Below, one piece after another: positions 8,696-16,320 of a DNA stretch of 49,391 bases. The position numbers and the translations under genes were made by a program. How positions within the stretch are numbered: position 1 is the first letter of the stretch; every line of letters begins with the position of its first letter. The notes beneath the pieces are model-generated. The model was given only the letters and a program-made list of their open reading frames with translations. It had not been told where the DNA came from and ran no database searches. This DNA comes from Acidimicrobiales bacterium (GTDB lineage Bacteria > Actinomycetota > Acidimicrobiia > Acidimicrobiales > VFJN01), in contig JAUXRW010000037.1 of assembly GCA_030681555.1 (NCBI GenBank), positions 1 through 49,391 on the forward strand, in the 5' to 3' direction.

Positions 8696-9360
8696 TGGCC
8701 GGGTCGATCAGCGAGCTGCCCGCGGTGCCCATCGAGGGCCACCAGCCGATGGCCGTGGGCTCCGCGGACCACCCCATGCGGCAGATGACCCGCCGGGCGG
8801 CGGGGCTCGTGCCCGATGCCCCGTGGGACGACGCCGCACGCGCCGAGGTCGCCGCCTACTTCGACGACCTGGCGCCGACATGGCACACCCGCACCTCGCC
8901 CGGGCGGGAGGCCGTCGTCGCCGACGTGCTCGAACGGGGCGTCCCCACCGACCTTGCCGCGGCCGACGTCTGCGTCGAGCTGGGCAGCGGCATCGGTGCC
9001 TACACGCCCCTGCTGGCCCAGCGATGGCGCCGGGTGCTCGCAGTGGAGCTGGCCTTCGAGATGCTCCAGCGGGCCCCGGCCGAGCCCGGTCATCGGGTGC
9101 TGGCCGACGGCGCGCTCCTGCCCGTGGCCGACGGATCGGTCGACGCGGTCGTGCTGGTCAATTGCTTCCTGTTCCCCCTCGAGGTGGACCGCGTGCTCCC
9201 TCCGGATGGCCTCCTCGTGTGGGTGAACAGCAGCGGCACGCACACGCCCATCCACCTCAGCTCCACCGACGTCGTCACCGCCCTGCCGGGCCGGTGGGAG
9301 GGCGTGGCCAGCGAGGCGGGCGAGGCCACGTGGTGCGTCGTACGGCGGAGCGCGGCGTGA
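8695..9360 (+). CDS. Class I SAM-dependent methyltransferase
   Basis: A 221-residue protein from ATG 8695, which overlaps the folD stop (TGATG). Motif I of the Rossmann-fold methyltransferases is CVELGSGIGAY, followed by the acidic residue of motif II in VLAVELAFEML. VADGSVDAVVLVNCFLFP is the Methyltransf_11-like motif IV/V region. About 60 residues precede motif I. The substrate is unknown. Its place inside the folate operon, between folD and metF, suggests a link to methyl-group metabolism, but that is inference only. Confidence 0.75.
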   Translation: MAGSISELPAVPIEGHQPMAVGSADHPMRQMTRRAAGLVPDAPWDDAARAEVAAYFDDLAPTWHTRTSPGREAVVADVLERGVPTDLAAADVCVELGSGIGAYTPLLAQRWRRVLAVELAFEMLQRAPAEPGHRVLADGALLPVADGSVDAVVLVNCFLFPLEVDRVLPPDGLLVWVNSSGTHTPIHLSSTDVVTALPGRWEGVASEAGEATWCVVRRSAA

Positions 9361-9409
9361 CGCCATCCACTCGCCGGAGGCGGCGCCCAAGGCCTACCGT
9401 GGTCGATCC

Positions 9410-10267
9410 ATGGCACGGATCGGCGAACTCCTGGCGGCCCGACCGACGTTGTCGTTCGAGTTCTTCCCGCCCAAGACCGACGAGGCGGAGCGGGCCCTCG
9501 AGAAGACGGTGGCCGACCTCGCGGAGCTCCGTCCCTCCTTCGTGTCCGTCACGTACGGCGCCGGCGGGAGCACCCGCGAGCGCACCCGCGACATCGTTGT
9601 CCGCATCAACCGCGACCACCCCTTCCCGGCGATGGCCCACCTCACGTGCGTGGGGCACACCCGGGCCGACATCGCCCAGCTCCTCGACGAGTACGCGGAG
9701 AGCGGGGTGGAGAACATCCTCGCCCTCGGCGGCGATCCGCCGGCCGACGGAAGCGATCCCGGCGGCGACTTCGCGTACGCCAGCGACCTCGTCGAGCAGG
9801 TCCGGGCCCACCCGGCAGGGTTCTCGATCGGCGTGGCCGCGCACCCGGAGCTCCATCCGCGATCCACCAGCACCGATGACGACCGCCGCCGGCTGGCGAC
9901 CAAGCTCGAGATGGCCGACTTCGGCGTGACGCAGTTCTTCTTCGAGCTCGATCCGTACCTCCGGATGGTCGACGAGCTGGGCCAGCTCGGGTGCGACAAG
10001 CCCGTGCTGCCCGGCATCATGCCGGTGATCAACGTGGCCGGCGTCCAGCGGATGGCTGGCATGAATGGCACGCACATCCCGCCCCCGCTCCTGGAGCGCC
10101 TGGTCGCCGTCGAGGACCAGCCCGACGAGGTCGCCAAGATCGGTGTCGAGACGGCGACGGCGCTCGGTGCCGCTCTCCTTGCCGAGGATGCCCCGGGGCT
10201 CCACATCTACGCGATGAACCGCAGCGCCGCCCCCCGGGAGATCCACGCCAACCTCGCGCTCGGCTGA
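9410..10267 (+). CDS. metF: 5,10-methylenetetrahydrofolate reductase
   Basis: A 285-residue TIM-barrel flavoprotein. Signatures are LSFEFFPPKTDEAERAL, FVSVTYGAGGSTRERT, HLTCVGHTRADI, NILALGGDPP, GVAAHPELHP and FGVTQFFFELDPYLRMVDEL, covering the catalytic Glu and the FAD and folate contacts of MetF. It reduces methylene-THF to methyl-THF for methionine synthesis. It starts at ATG 9410, 49 bp after the methyltransferase, and is the last gene of the one-carbon operon. Confidence 0.95.
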   Translation: MARIGELLAARPTLSFEFFPPKTDEAERALEKTVADLAELRPSFVSVTYGAGGSTRERTRDIVVRINRDHPFPAMAHLTCVGHTRADIAQLLDEYAESGVENILALGGDPPADGSDPGGDFAYASDLVEQVRAHPAGFSIGVAAHPELHPRSTSTDDDRRRLATKLEMADFGVTQFFFELDPYLRMVDELGQLGCDKPVLPGIMPVINVAGVQRMAGMNGTHIPPPLLERLVAVEDQPDEVAKIGVETATALGAALLAEDAPGLHIYAMNRSAAPREIHANLALG

Positions 10268-10348
10268 GCTCGCTGCCGGCGATCGTTGTCCGAATCGTCC
10301 GTTTTCTGGAACACTGTCGGCGTCACACGGGCGCGACAGGAGGTGCGG

Positions 10349-10660
10349 GTGGAACCACGCGACGCAGGCGCTACGGGCGGCTCGGGCAGAGGCTCCCGCG
10401 CGTCGGCGGGCGTCCCGCCGCTGTCCGACGCCTCCGACCGCGTCGCCGCCATCGTGCGGGACGGCCTCGACATCATGCTGAGCCAGGGGCGCATCTGGTT
10501 CGACCGCAGCAAGCAGCAGTCCACCTGGAGCCCGGAGGACGTGGTGGGCGATTCCACCAACCTCGTGGAGCACGTGACGCCCCTCGTCGAGCGCAGCCTC
10601 GACCTCTCGATCGAGCTGCTCCGGCCGTGGGCCCAGGCCTTCGAGGCGCGCAAGTCGTGA
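10349..10660 (+). CDS. Small helical protein of unknown function (paralogue of next gene)
   Basis: A 103-residue protein using GTG 10349, chosen because ACAGGAGG ends 5 bases before it; other in-frame GTG/TTG codons lie at 10343 and 10286. After a Gly/Ser-rich N-terminus the sequence is predicted all-helical: DRVAAIVRDGLDIMLSQGRI, then W, then PEDVVGDSTNLVEHV and LVERSLDLSIELLRPW. Its stop overlaps the start of the next gene (GTGA). The two proteins share the spacing RV-x~18-W-x~12-ED-hydrophobic pair-x-D, which suggests duplication. The general look is phasin-like, but I do not recognise the family. Confidence 0.6.
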   Translation: MEPRDAGATGGSGRGSRASAGVPPLSDASDRVAAIVRDGLDIMLSQGRIWFDRSKQQSTWSPEDVVGDSTNLVEHVTPLVERSLDLSIELLRPWAQAFEARKS

Positions 10661-10950
10661 CCGCGCCCGAGCCCGACGCCTACGAGCGGGTCACCGAGGT
10701 CTTCGCCGGTGCAGCGGAGCGGGCGGTGGAGTACGCCGACGTGTGGCGCAGCGCGATGCAGCGCAACGCGGCTGGGGCGTACAAGGCCGAGGACCTACTC
10801 GTCGACATGCAGACGGTGTGGGGCATGAGCGTGCGCGATGCCGCCCGCACGGGCGCCGCCGTCATCGAGGCGATGGCGCCGCTGGTGCCGGCCGAGCCAT
10901 CCGCCGCCGAGCCCGGTGGCAAGGCCGGCGCGGGGCCCCCAGAGGCCTGA
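10657..10950 (+). CDS. Small helical protein of unknown function (second of a pair)
   Basis: A 97-residue protein from GTG 10657, overlapping the upstream stop (GTGA). It is predicted all-helical: ERVTEVFAGAAERAVEYADV, W, then KAEDLLVDMQTVWGMSVRDA and a Pro/Ala-rich tail. It aligns weakly with the preceding protein over its whole helical part, so the two probably act together, perhaps as a heteromer. The stop lies 11 bp before the cyclase/ATPase gene on the same strand, so all three are likely one transcript. No catalytic motif is seen. Confidence 0.6.
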   Translation: MTAPEPDAYERVTEVFAGAAERAVEYADVWRSAMQRNAAGAYKAEDLLVDMQTVWGMSVRDAARTGAAVIEAMAPLVPAEPSAAEPGGKAGAGPPEA

Positions 10951-10961
10951 GCGGCCCGATC

Positions 10962-13900
10962 ATGGCGGACCAGGGCCGGACGGACCGCCTCGCGGCGGCA
11001 GTTCGCAGCGCCGCGCGCCGCGCTCTGGATCGGGGCGAGTGGGACGAGGCCGCGGCGCTGGCCCGTGAGCTGCTCGTCGACGATCCGGACGATGCCGTGG
11101 CCGCCGGCATCCTCGACGCAGCCGACCATCGCGGCGCCACCGGTGACACCGGGCAGGGGCGCCGGTTCCTGACCGTGCTCTTCTCCGACGTCGTCGGGTC
11201 GACGCCGCTGAGCCAGCGGCTCGATCCGGAGGACTACCTGGTCGCAATCGCGGCGTACCAGGACGTCGTGCGCACGGCGGTGGCCGCCCACGGGGGCTAC
11301 CTCGAGCAGTTCCAGGGCGATGGCGTCGTCGCGTACTTCGGGTACCCGGTGGCCGACGAGGACGATCAGATCCGCGCGGTCGAGGCCGGCCTCGAAATCG
11401 TGCAGCGGGTGGGTCTGGCCGAAGAGCACGCCGGCGTGGAGCTCGCCGCGCGGGTGGGGATCCACCTCGGCCGAACCGTGCTGACGAGCCCCGGCTTCGG
11501 CACGCGCCACCGCAGCGCCGCCATCGGGTTCGCAGCCAACGTGGCCGCACGGCTCCAGGGCATCGCCAAGCCGGGCACCGTCGTCGTGAGCGAGGCGGTG
11601 GCGGAGGCGGCGTCGCAGTACTTCGAGCTGGAGCCGCTGGGAACGCCGGAGCTGCGCGGGGTGGACGAGGAGATGCGGGTCTTCGAGGTGCGCTCCCTGC
11701 GGGCGCGGAGCACGACGGCCGACCATCGCTTGGCCACCCCGCTCGTCGATCGCGTCGCCGAGCGGGCGGCGATCGACGGGGCCTGGGCGGCTGCCGTCGC
11801 CCGCTCGGACAGCGAGCGGCGCATCCTGCTCATGGGCGACCCCGGCATGGGCAAGAGCCGCCTGGCCCGCTACGCCACCGACCTGGCCCGCATCGACGCC
11901 GCCAACCTGATCGAGATCAACTGCGGTCGCGGCCTGCGCCACGTCGGCCTCGGGGCGGTGCGGAGCGGCCTCGAGAAGGCCCTGGGGCTACCGCCCGGGG
12001 TCACGGGCGCGAGCCCTGCGGTGAGCGCAGCGATCCGCGAGCGGGCCGAGCTCGTCGGGCTCACCGCCACGTCGGGGGAGGTCCTCGAGGCGCTCCTCGG
12101 CGAGACCCCCGCTGCCGGCACGGTGCCCGAGCTGGCACCGAGCCTGCTTCGCGAAGCACTCATCAGCGCGCTCATCGAGTGGATCACGGCCGAGGCGCGC
12201 ATGGCTCCGACGCTCCTCGTCGTCGAGGACCTGCACTGGGCCGACGACACCGCGATCGAGACGATCCGCCGCCTGACCTCGCGCCCCCTCCCGCCCGGGC
12301 TCGCGGTCGTGCTCACGAGCCGCACCGGCGGCCTGCCGCTGGCGCTGCGAGCCCGTGCGGCCGGTGCCCTGCTCGTGGGCCCGCTCGACGAGGGCGACAC
12401 CCGCCGCATGGCGGAGGCTCTCGCCGGGAGCAGGCTGGATCCCGACGCGATCCACGCACTGGCGGACCGCAGCGAGGGCGTGCCGCTGTTCACCGAGCAC
12501 CTCGTCATGGCCACCACCACCACCACCGTGGCCAGGGCGGTGGGGGACGACCTGCCGGAGACGATCGAGGCCCTCCTGCAGACCCGCCTCGACGCCACCG
12601 GCTCGGGTCGAGGGGTGGCGGAGGTGGCCGCGGTCATCGGCCGGGAGTTCTCGGTGGACGTCGTCGAGGCGGCCTTGGTGCACCTCGGCCCGCGTTCGCC
12701 GGTCGCCCCGGAGTCGGCGCGTACCGCCTTGCGCCTCCTCGAGCGGGCGGGGCTGGTGGAGCGTGAGTCGACCGGGCACATGCGGTTCTGCCACTCCCTC
12801 GTGCGTGACGTCGCCTACGCCATCCAGCTGCGCAGCGAGCGGCCGCACCGGCACCGAGCGGTGGCGGCCGCCCACATCGAGCGCCGGGGGTCGGACGCGG
12901 CACCGGAGACGCTGGCCTACCACCACGAACAGGCGGGGGAGGTCGAGCCGGCCGCGGCAGCCCACATCCGCGCGGCGGTCAACGCCTCGCAGCTCGCTGA
13001 GTACGACCTCGCGCTCACCCACCTCCGCAACTCCGCTCGGCTCGTGGAAGGCGTGCCCACCTCGTCCGCCCGCCGTCTCGAGCTGGACGCCTACATGCAG
13101 ATCGGCGCGGTGTACGCGGCATCGTTCAGCTACGCGCAGCCGGAGGCGGCCGACGCCTACCGACGGGCCTTGGAGCTCTGCGACATCATCACCGCCGACC
13201 AGGGTCGTGACGACGGGCTGGAGGCGCAGCTGGCCGCTGCCCTCGGCGGGCTCTGGTCGAAGGAGATCGTGGCCGGCGATCTCCCGGCGGCCATCCGCGT
13301 CACCGATCGGCTGGACCGCCTGCTGGCCAGGTCGTCGGAGCTCGAGCTGGAGGTGCGCCGCTTCACCCTCGGTTGCCGCGGGCTCGAGCTCATGTACCTG
13401 GGGGACACGACGGCCGCGGCCGCCACCCTGCACCAGGCATCTCGGCTGGGCCGGGCCGGACCGATGCCGATTTCGCTCGGCACCCCACACGATTACGTGG
13501 CCGTCACCGACGCGGTCCTGGCCGTGGCCCTCACGCTCACGGGGGACGACGCCGGAGCCAGCACGGCGCTGGAGCGCGCCTTCACACGGGCCCGCGACCT
13601 CCCGTTCCCCGTCGGACCGTTCTCCGTGGCTGTCGTGCAGGTCTACGCCGCGTACCTGCACCGCCTGCGGGGCGACACCGATGCGGCCCGCACTGCGGCC
13701 CAGGAGGTCTGCGACCTCGGCGCCAAGCACGGCTTCCAGGAGCACTCGATGGTCGGGCAGATCCTTTCGCTCGTCGCCGCTGCGCTGGAAGGCGACGAGC
13801 CGGCGTGCCAGACGCTCGACGCCACCCTCGGCGTCTGGCGCATGGCCGGCGGCGGCCTGGCCGTCCCGGTGCTGCTCACGGAGCTGGCCGACGGGTGCCT

Positions 13901-14258
13901 CGTGATCGGCGACGTGGACCGGGCTCAGGCCGCCCTCGACGAGGCCGCGGCGATGGTGGAGCTCACCGAGCAGCGCGGGTCGGAGTCCGAGGTCCTCCGG
14001 CTGCGGGCCGAGCTCGACGCTCGGTGCGGGGCGTCCGACCAGTCGGTTCTGAAGGGGCTCGTGGCGGCGGCCGAGCTGGCCCTCGACCAGGGCGCCGTGC
14101 GCCTGGCCGGTCGAGCCTTGCACGGCGTCCGGCGGCGGACCGGCGACGAGCTGCCCGCCGTGACCGCCGACGTGGGCAGGCGCTTCGTGGCGTCGGTGCC
14201 GCCGACGGCCGCGGGAGACCTCCGCGAGATCGAAGGGTGGGTCAGTGCACGGGTGTGA
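10962..14258 (+). CDS. Class III nucleotide cyclase / AAA ATPase / helical-repeat regulator
   Basis: A 1098-residue multidomain protein. Residues ~67-245 form a class III adenylate/guanylate cyclase domain with metal-binding Asp in TVLFSDVVGST (D76) and QFQGDGVVAYFG (D120), and the Asn-Arg pair in AANVAARL (N193, R197). Residues ~265-560 form a STAND/AAA-type ATPase with Walker A GDPGMGKS (292-299) and Walker B LLVVEDLHWADD (~418). The remainder is a long alpha-helical TPR-like repeat region. A short TPR-like helix pair also precedes the cyclase. This architecture is common in actinobacteria as a putative signal-activated cyclase, but ligands are generally unknown. All cyclase key residues are present. 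The 3' end overlaps the convergent gene by 17 bp. Confidence 0.88.
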   Translation: MADQGRTDRLAAAVRSAARRALDRGEWDEAAALARELLVDDPDDAVAAGILDAADHRGATGDTGQGRRFLTVLFSDVVGSTPLSQRLDPEDYLVAIAAYQDVVRTAVAAHGGYLEQFQGDGVVAYFGYPVADEDDQIRAVEAGLEIVQRVGLAEEHAGVELAARVGIHLGRTVLTSPGFGTRHRSAAIGFAANVAARLQGIAKPGTVVVSEAVAEAASQYFELEPLGTPELRGVDEEMRVFEVRSLRARSTTADHRLATPLVDRVAERAAIDGAWAAAVARSDSERRILLMGDPGMGKSRLARYATDLARIDAANLIEINCGRGLRHVGLGAVRSGLEKALGLPPGVTGASPAVSAAIRERAELVGLTATSGEVLEALLGETPAAGTVPELAPSLLREALISALIEWITAEARMAPTLLVVEDLHWADDTAIETIRRLTSRPLPPGLAVVLTSRTGGLPLALRARAAGALLVGPLDEGDTRRMAEALAGSRLDPDAIHALADRSEGVPLFTEHLVMATTTTTVARAVGDDLPETIEALLQTRLDATGSGRGVAEVAAVIGREFSVDVVEAALVHLGPRSPVAPESARTALRLLERAGLVERESTGHMRFCHSLVRDVAYAIQLRSERPHRHRAVAAAHIERRGSDAAPETLAYHHEQAGEVEPAAAAHIRAAVNASQLAEYDLALTHLRNSARLVEGVPTSSARRLELDAYMQIGAVYAASFSYAQPEAADAYRRALELCDIITADQGRDDGLEAQLAAALGGLWSKEIVAGDLPAAIRVTDRLDRLLARSSELELEVRRFTLGCRGLELMYLGDTTAAAATLHQASRLGRAGPMPISLGTPHDYVAVTDAVLAVALTLTGDDAGASTALERAFTRARDLPFPVGPFSVAVVQVYAAYLHRLRGDTDAARTAAQEVCDLGAKHGFQEHSMVGQILSLVAAALEGDEPACQTLDATLGVWRMAGGGLAVPVLLTELADGCLVIGDVDRAQAALDEAAAMVELTEQRGSESEVLRLRAELDARCGASDQSVLKGLVAAAELALDQGAVRLAGRALHGVRRRTGDELPAVTADVGRRFVASVPPTAAGDLREIEGWVSARV

Positions 14259-14769
14259 CGCGCACCACCGGGATGAGGCGGTCCGAGGCGCGCTGCTGGT
14301 AGGACGCGAACTTCGGGTAGACCGCGACGAGCCGCGCCCACCAGCGCTCTCGTTCCTCCCCGTGGAGCACCTCGGCGCGGACGGGGGCGTGGTGGTCGCC
14401 AGCCCACGTCACGACCGGCGCGGCCAGTGGCTGTCCGTCGTACGTCGAGATCACCCCCTGGGTCTCCTGCGCCTCGTAGGCCAGGAGGTTCCGGTACCAG
14501 TCGGGATGCTCGGTGGTGCCGCCCCGCGAGCCCACGAGGATCCACGCGTCGCCGTCGGGCAGCGCCAGGAGCGGCTTGGTTCGACGGATGCCGGAGCGCC
14601 GCCCGCTCACGCGCAGCAGGACGACCGGGGAGCCCCAGATCGTGCCGCCGACGCGTCCCTTGGACACCTCGAACAGCGACACGTTGATCGCCTCCATCAC
14701 CCGCACGCCGAGGAGCCCGGTGCGCTCGCTGAACGGCGTGGCCGGTGGTCGGGCGTCGAGGTCAACCAT
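14242..14769 (-). CDS. Deazaflavin (F420)-dependent nitroreductase-family protein
   Basis: A 175-residue protein from ATG 14769. The split-beta-barrel signature of the Ddn/DUF385 family is present: VSGRRSGIRRTKPLLALPDG, then WILVGSRGGTTEHPDWYRNL, then VRAEVLHGEERERWWARLVA. Members bind F420 or related deazaflavins, and some reduce quinones or nitro compounds. The individual substrate is unknown. It is divergent from the operon that starts at 14801 with only 31 bp between, so the promoters must overlap. Its 3' end overlaps the cyclase gene. Confidence 0.85.
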   Translation of the reverse strand: MVDLDARPPATPFSERTGLLGVRVMEAINVSLFEVSKGRVGGTIWGSPVVLLRVSGRRSGIRRTKPLLALPDGDAWILVGSRGGTTEHPDWYRNLLAYEAQETQGVISTYDGQPLAAPVVTWAGDHHAPVRAEVLHGEERERWWARLVAVYPKFASYQQRASDRLIPVVRVTPVH

Positions 14770-14800
14770 CTGTTCCCAGACTACGCGAAGGGCAGGGTCC

Positions 14801-15808
14801 ATGGAGCGCCGTGACGAGCTCGAACTGGCCGTCGTCGGTCTGCTCCACACGCTCGACGAGAAGGAGGTACCGCTCGTGGACCTCGTGCCGGAGGACCGCC
14901 TCGAGGAGGTGGGCGGGCGGGACCCCGCGGAGTCCGTGCGGCTCGTGCTCGAGCTGTCGGATCCCTCCGATCCCGTCGAGCGGCTCTGGCTGGCCCGTCT
15001 CGCCGTCGACGTCCTGCGCAAGGGGCGCGGCCGCGTGGGCGGCAACGCCGCAGATGCCCTCCTCCAGCGCGTGGTCAGCCCGGTCGCGGCTGGGCGCGAG
15101 GAGTCCGCTGCCCGAGCCCTGCGCTCGATCGTCGAGCGGCTCGAGCCCGGGGCACCGCTCACCCAGGACGTCTTCGACGAGCTGCAGGAGGCGTTCGGGG
15201 ACGCCCTCGAGATCCGGGGCGCGGCGTCGGACGTGCAGGTGCTGCTGAGCGGCGACGCTGGCGCGCTGGCGACCCTGTTCCTCGAGCTGGCGACCAACGA
15301 CCTGTCCTGCGCCTCGTCGATCCACCAGGTCGAGGTCGAGGGCGAGCTGCGGGACGTCATCTTCGTCGAGGTCGACGTCTGCACCAACAAGTCCTTCGAC
15401 AGCTGCAAGAGGTCCATCGACCCCACCAGGTGGCCCGACGCAAACCCGCTGTTCCGGAGCGTGGACGTGCTGAGCGTGGCCGCCACCTCGGGGGCGGACT
15501 GGGCCGGTGTCATCAAGGAGCGGGTCGGTCCCGGATTGAACGGGAAGGTGTACGAGACCAACCTGTCCGTCACCTACCTCGAGCGCGAAGGGATGGCGAT
15601 CACTGCGTTCGACCTGGCGCCGGGCCCGCCGGCGGGCGGCGGGAAGGTGACGGTGGACCGCGGGTTCCTGTCGCTCACGGAGGAGGGCACCCACCGGCGC
15701 ATCCGCACGCTGAAGGTGTACCGGATCGAGGACCTCGTGACCGAGCCGTCGTGGATCTGCCCGCTCTGGTCGTCGCAGCTCGCCCTCGCCGGATGGTGGG
15801 ACGCATGA
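14801..15808 (+). CDS. Uncharacterised protein, first gene of a polyprenyl/flavoenzyme operon
   Basis: A 335-residue protein from ATG 14801; I do not recognise the family. The N-terminal ~170 residues are acidic and helical (LELAVVGLLHTLDEKEVPLV, RLWLARLAVDVLRKGRG). Around 190-335 the sequence becomes beta-rich, with VIFVEVDVCTNKSFDSC, DPTRWPDANPLFRSVDVLS, VYETNLSVTYLEREG and VTVDRGFLSLTEEGTHRRI. That part has the look of an SRPBCC/START-like lipid-binding fold. This is a guess from strand pattern, not a domain match. The ATGA overlap with the next gene shows translational coupling. Confidence 0.65.
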   Translation: MERRDELELAVVGLLHTLDEKEVPLVDLVPEDRLEEVGGRDPAESVRLVLELSDPSDPVERLWLARLAVDVLRKGRGRVGGNAADALLQRVVSPVAAGREESAARALRSIVERLEPGAPLTQDVFDELQEAFGDALEIRGAASDVQVLLSGDAGALATLFLELATNDLSCASSIHQVEVEGELRDVIFVEVDVCTNKSFDSCKRSIDPTRWPDANPLFRSVDVLSVAATSGADWAGVIKERVGPGLNGKVYETNLSVTYLEREGMAITAFDLAPGPPAGGGKVTVDRGFLSLTEEGTHRRIRTLKVYRIEDLVTEPSWICPLWSSQLALAGWWDA

Positions 15809-16320
15809 GCCCGAAGGGGGGGAAGGCCAAGCTGGTGGCCACGTCCCCGACAGCGCATGATCGCCTGCTCCTGGCCGTCGAGCGCCTGGTGGACGACGCG
15901 TCCACGGGCGTGCTGAGCCACTGCGACCTCCACGCCGGGCTCGGGTCGACCTGCGGCGGTGCAACCGGCACCAGCACCAAGCCGGGGAGCGCGCCGACGT
16001 CCTTCGCGGTCGCGACGCACACGGCGTGCCGCAGGGCGGCCACGGGGACGCAGGGGGAGGTGGCCGTCAGCGTCCCGGTGTCGACGTACCCGCGCCCGCT
16101 CGATCCCTGTGGCGCGGTCCACGTCGTTGCCGGGCAGCTGCCGAGCACCACGGCGCAGCCCGCTCCGGTCACGACGCCTGCGGCGATCGGTGCGGGGGAG
16201 GACCACATCCTCGTGTCGCTGGCCCCGAGCGGGCCGGTCGGGGCGTACGTGGCGCGCGTGTCCGACACCTCGCACGCGGTGCGACGACCCGTCGTGATCT
16301 ACCTCGACGGCCTCCCGTAG
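15805..16320 (+). CDS. Uncharacterised protein with N-terminal helix and beta-rich C-terminus
   Basis: A 171-residue protein beginning at ATG 15805 inside the upstream stop (ATGA). Residues ~17-40 (TAHDRLLLAVERLVDDASTG) form a helix. Then comes a Cys-containing, Thr/Ser/Gly-rich segment. The last ~100 residues form a repeating short-strand pattern (VAVSVPVSTYPRPL, GAVHVVAGQLP, DHILVSLAPSGPVGAY) suggestive of an immunoglobulin-like or jelly-roll fold. There is no signal peptide. It is unrecognised, and its organisation resembles the protein at 18116-18787 in the same operon. Confidence 0.6.
   Translation: MSPKGGKAKLVATSPTAHDRLLLAVERLVDDASTGVLSHCDLHAGLGSTCGGATGTSTKPGSAPTSFAVATHTACRRAATGTQGEVAVSVPVSTYPRPLDPCGAVHVVAGQLPSTTAQPAPVTTPAAIGAGEDHILVSLAPSGPVGAYVARVSDTSHAVRRPVVIYLDGLP

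Noticed and set aside
9361-9409. Possible riboswitch before metF
   Set aside because: Only 49 bases and no recognisable SAM or cobalamin riboswitch core.
11988-14123. Long open frame on the minus strand across the cyclase gene
   Set aside because: Shadow of the GC-rich plus-strand gene: no domain, and a composition of Arg/Gly/His runs. Similar shadows at 6258-7859, 16299-18671 and 3213-4463 were left out for the same reason.
14242-14258. 17-bp antisense overlap of cyclase and nitroreductase-family genes
   Set aside because: Short convergent overlaps (also at 24575-24593) are common in compact GC-rich genomes and need no special explanation.
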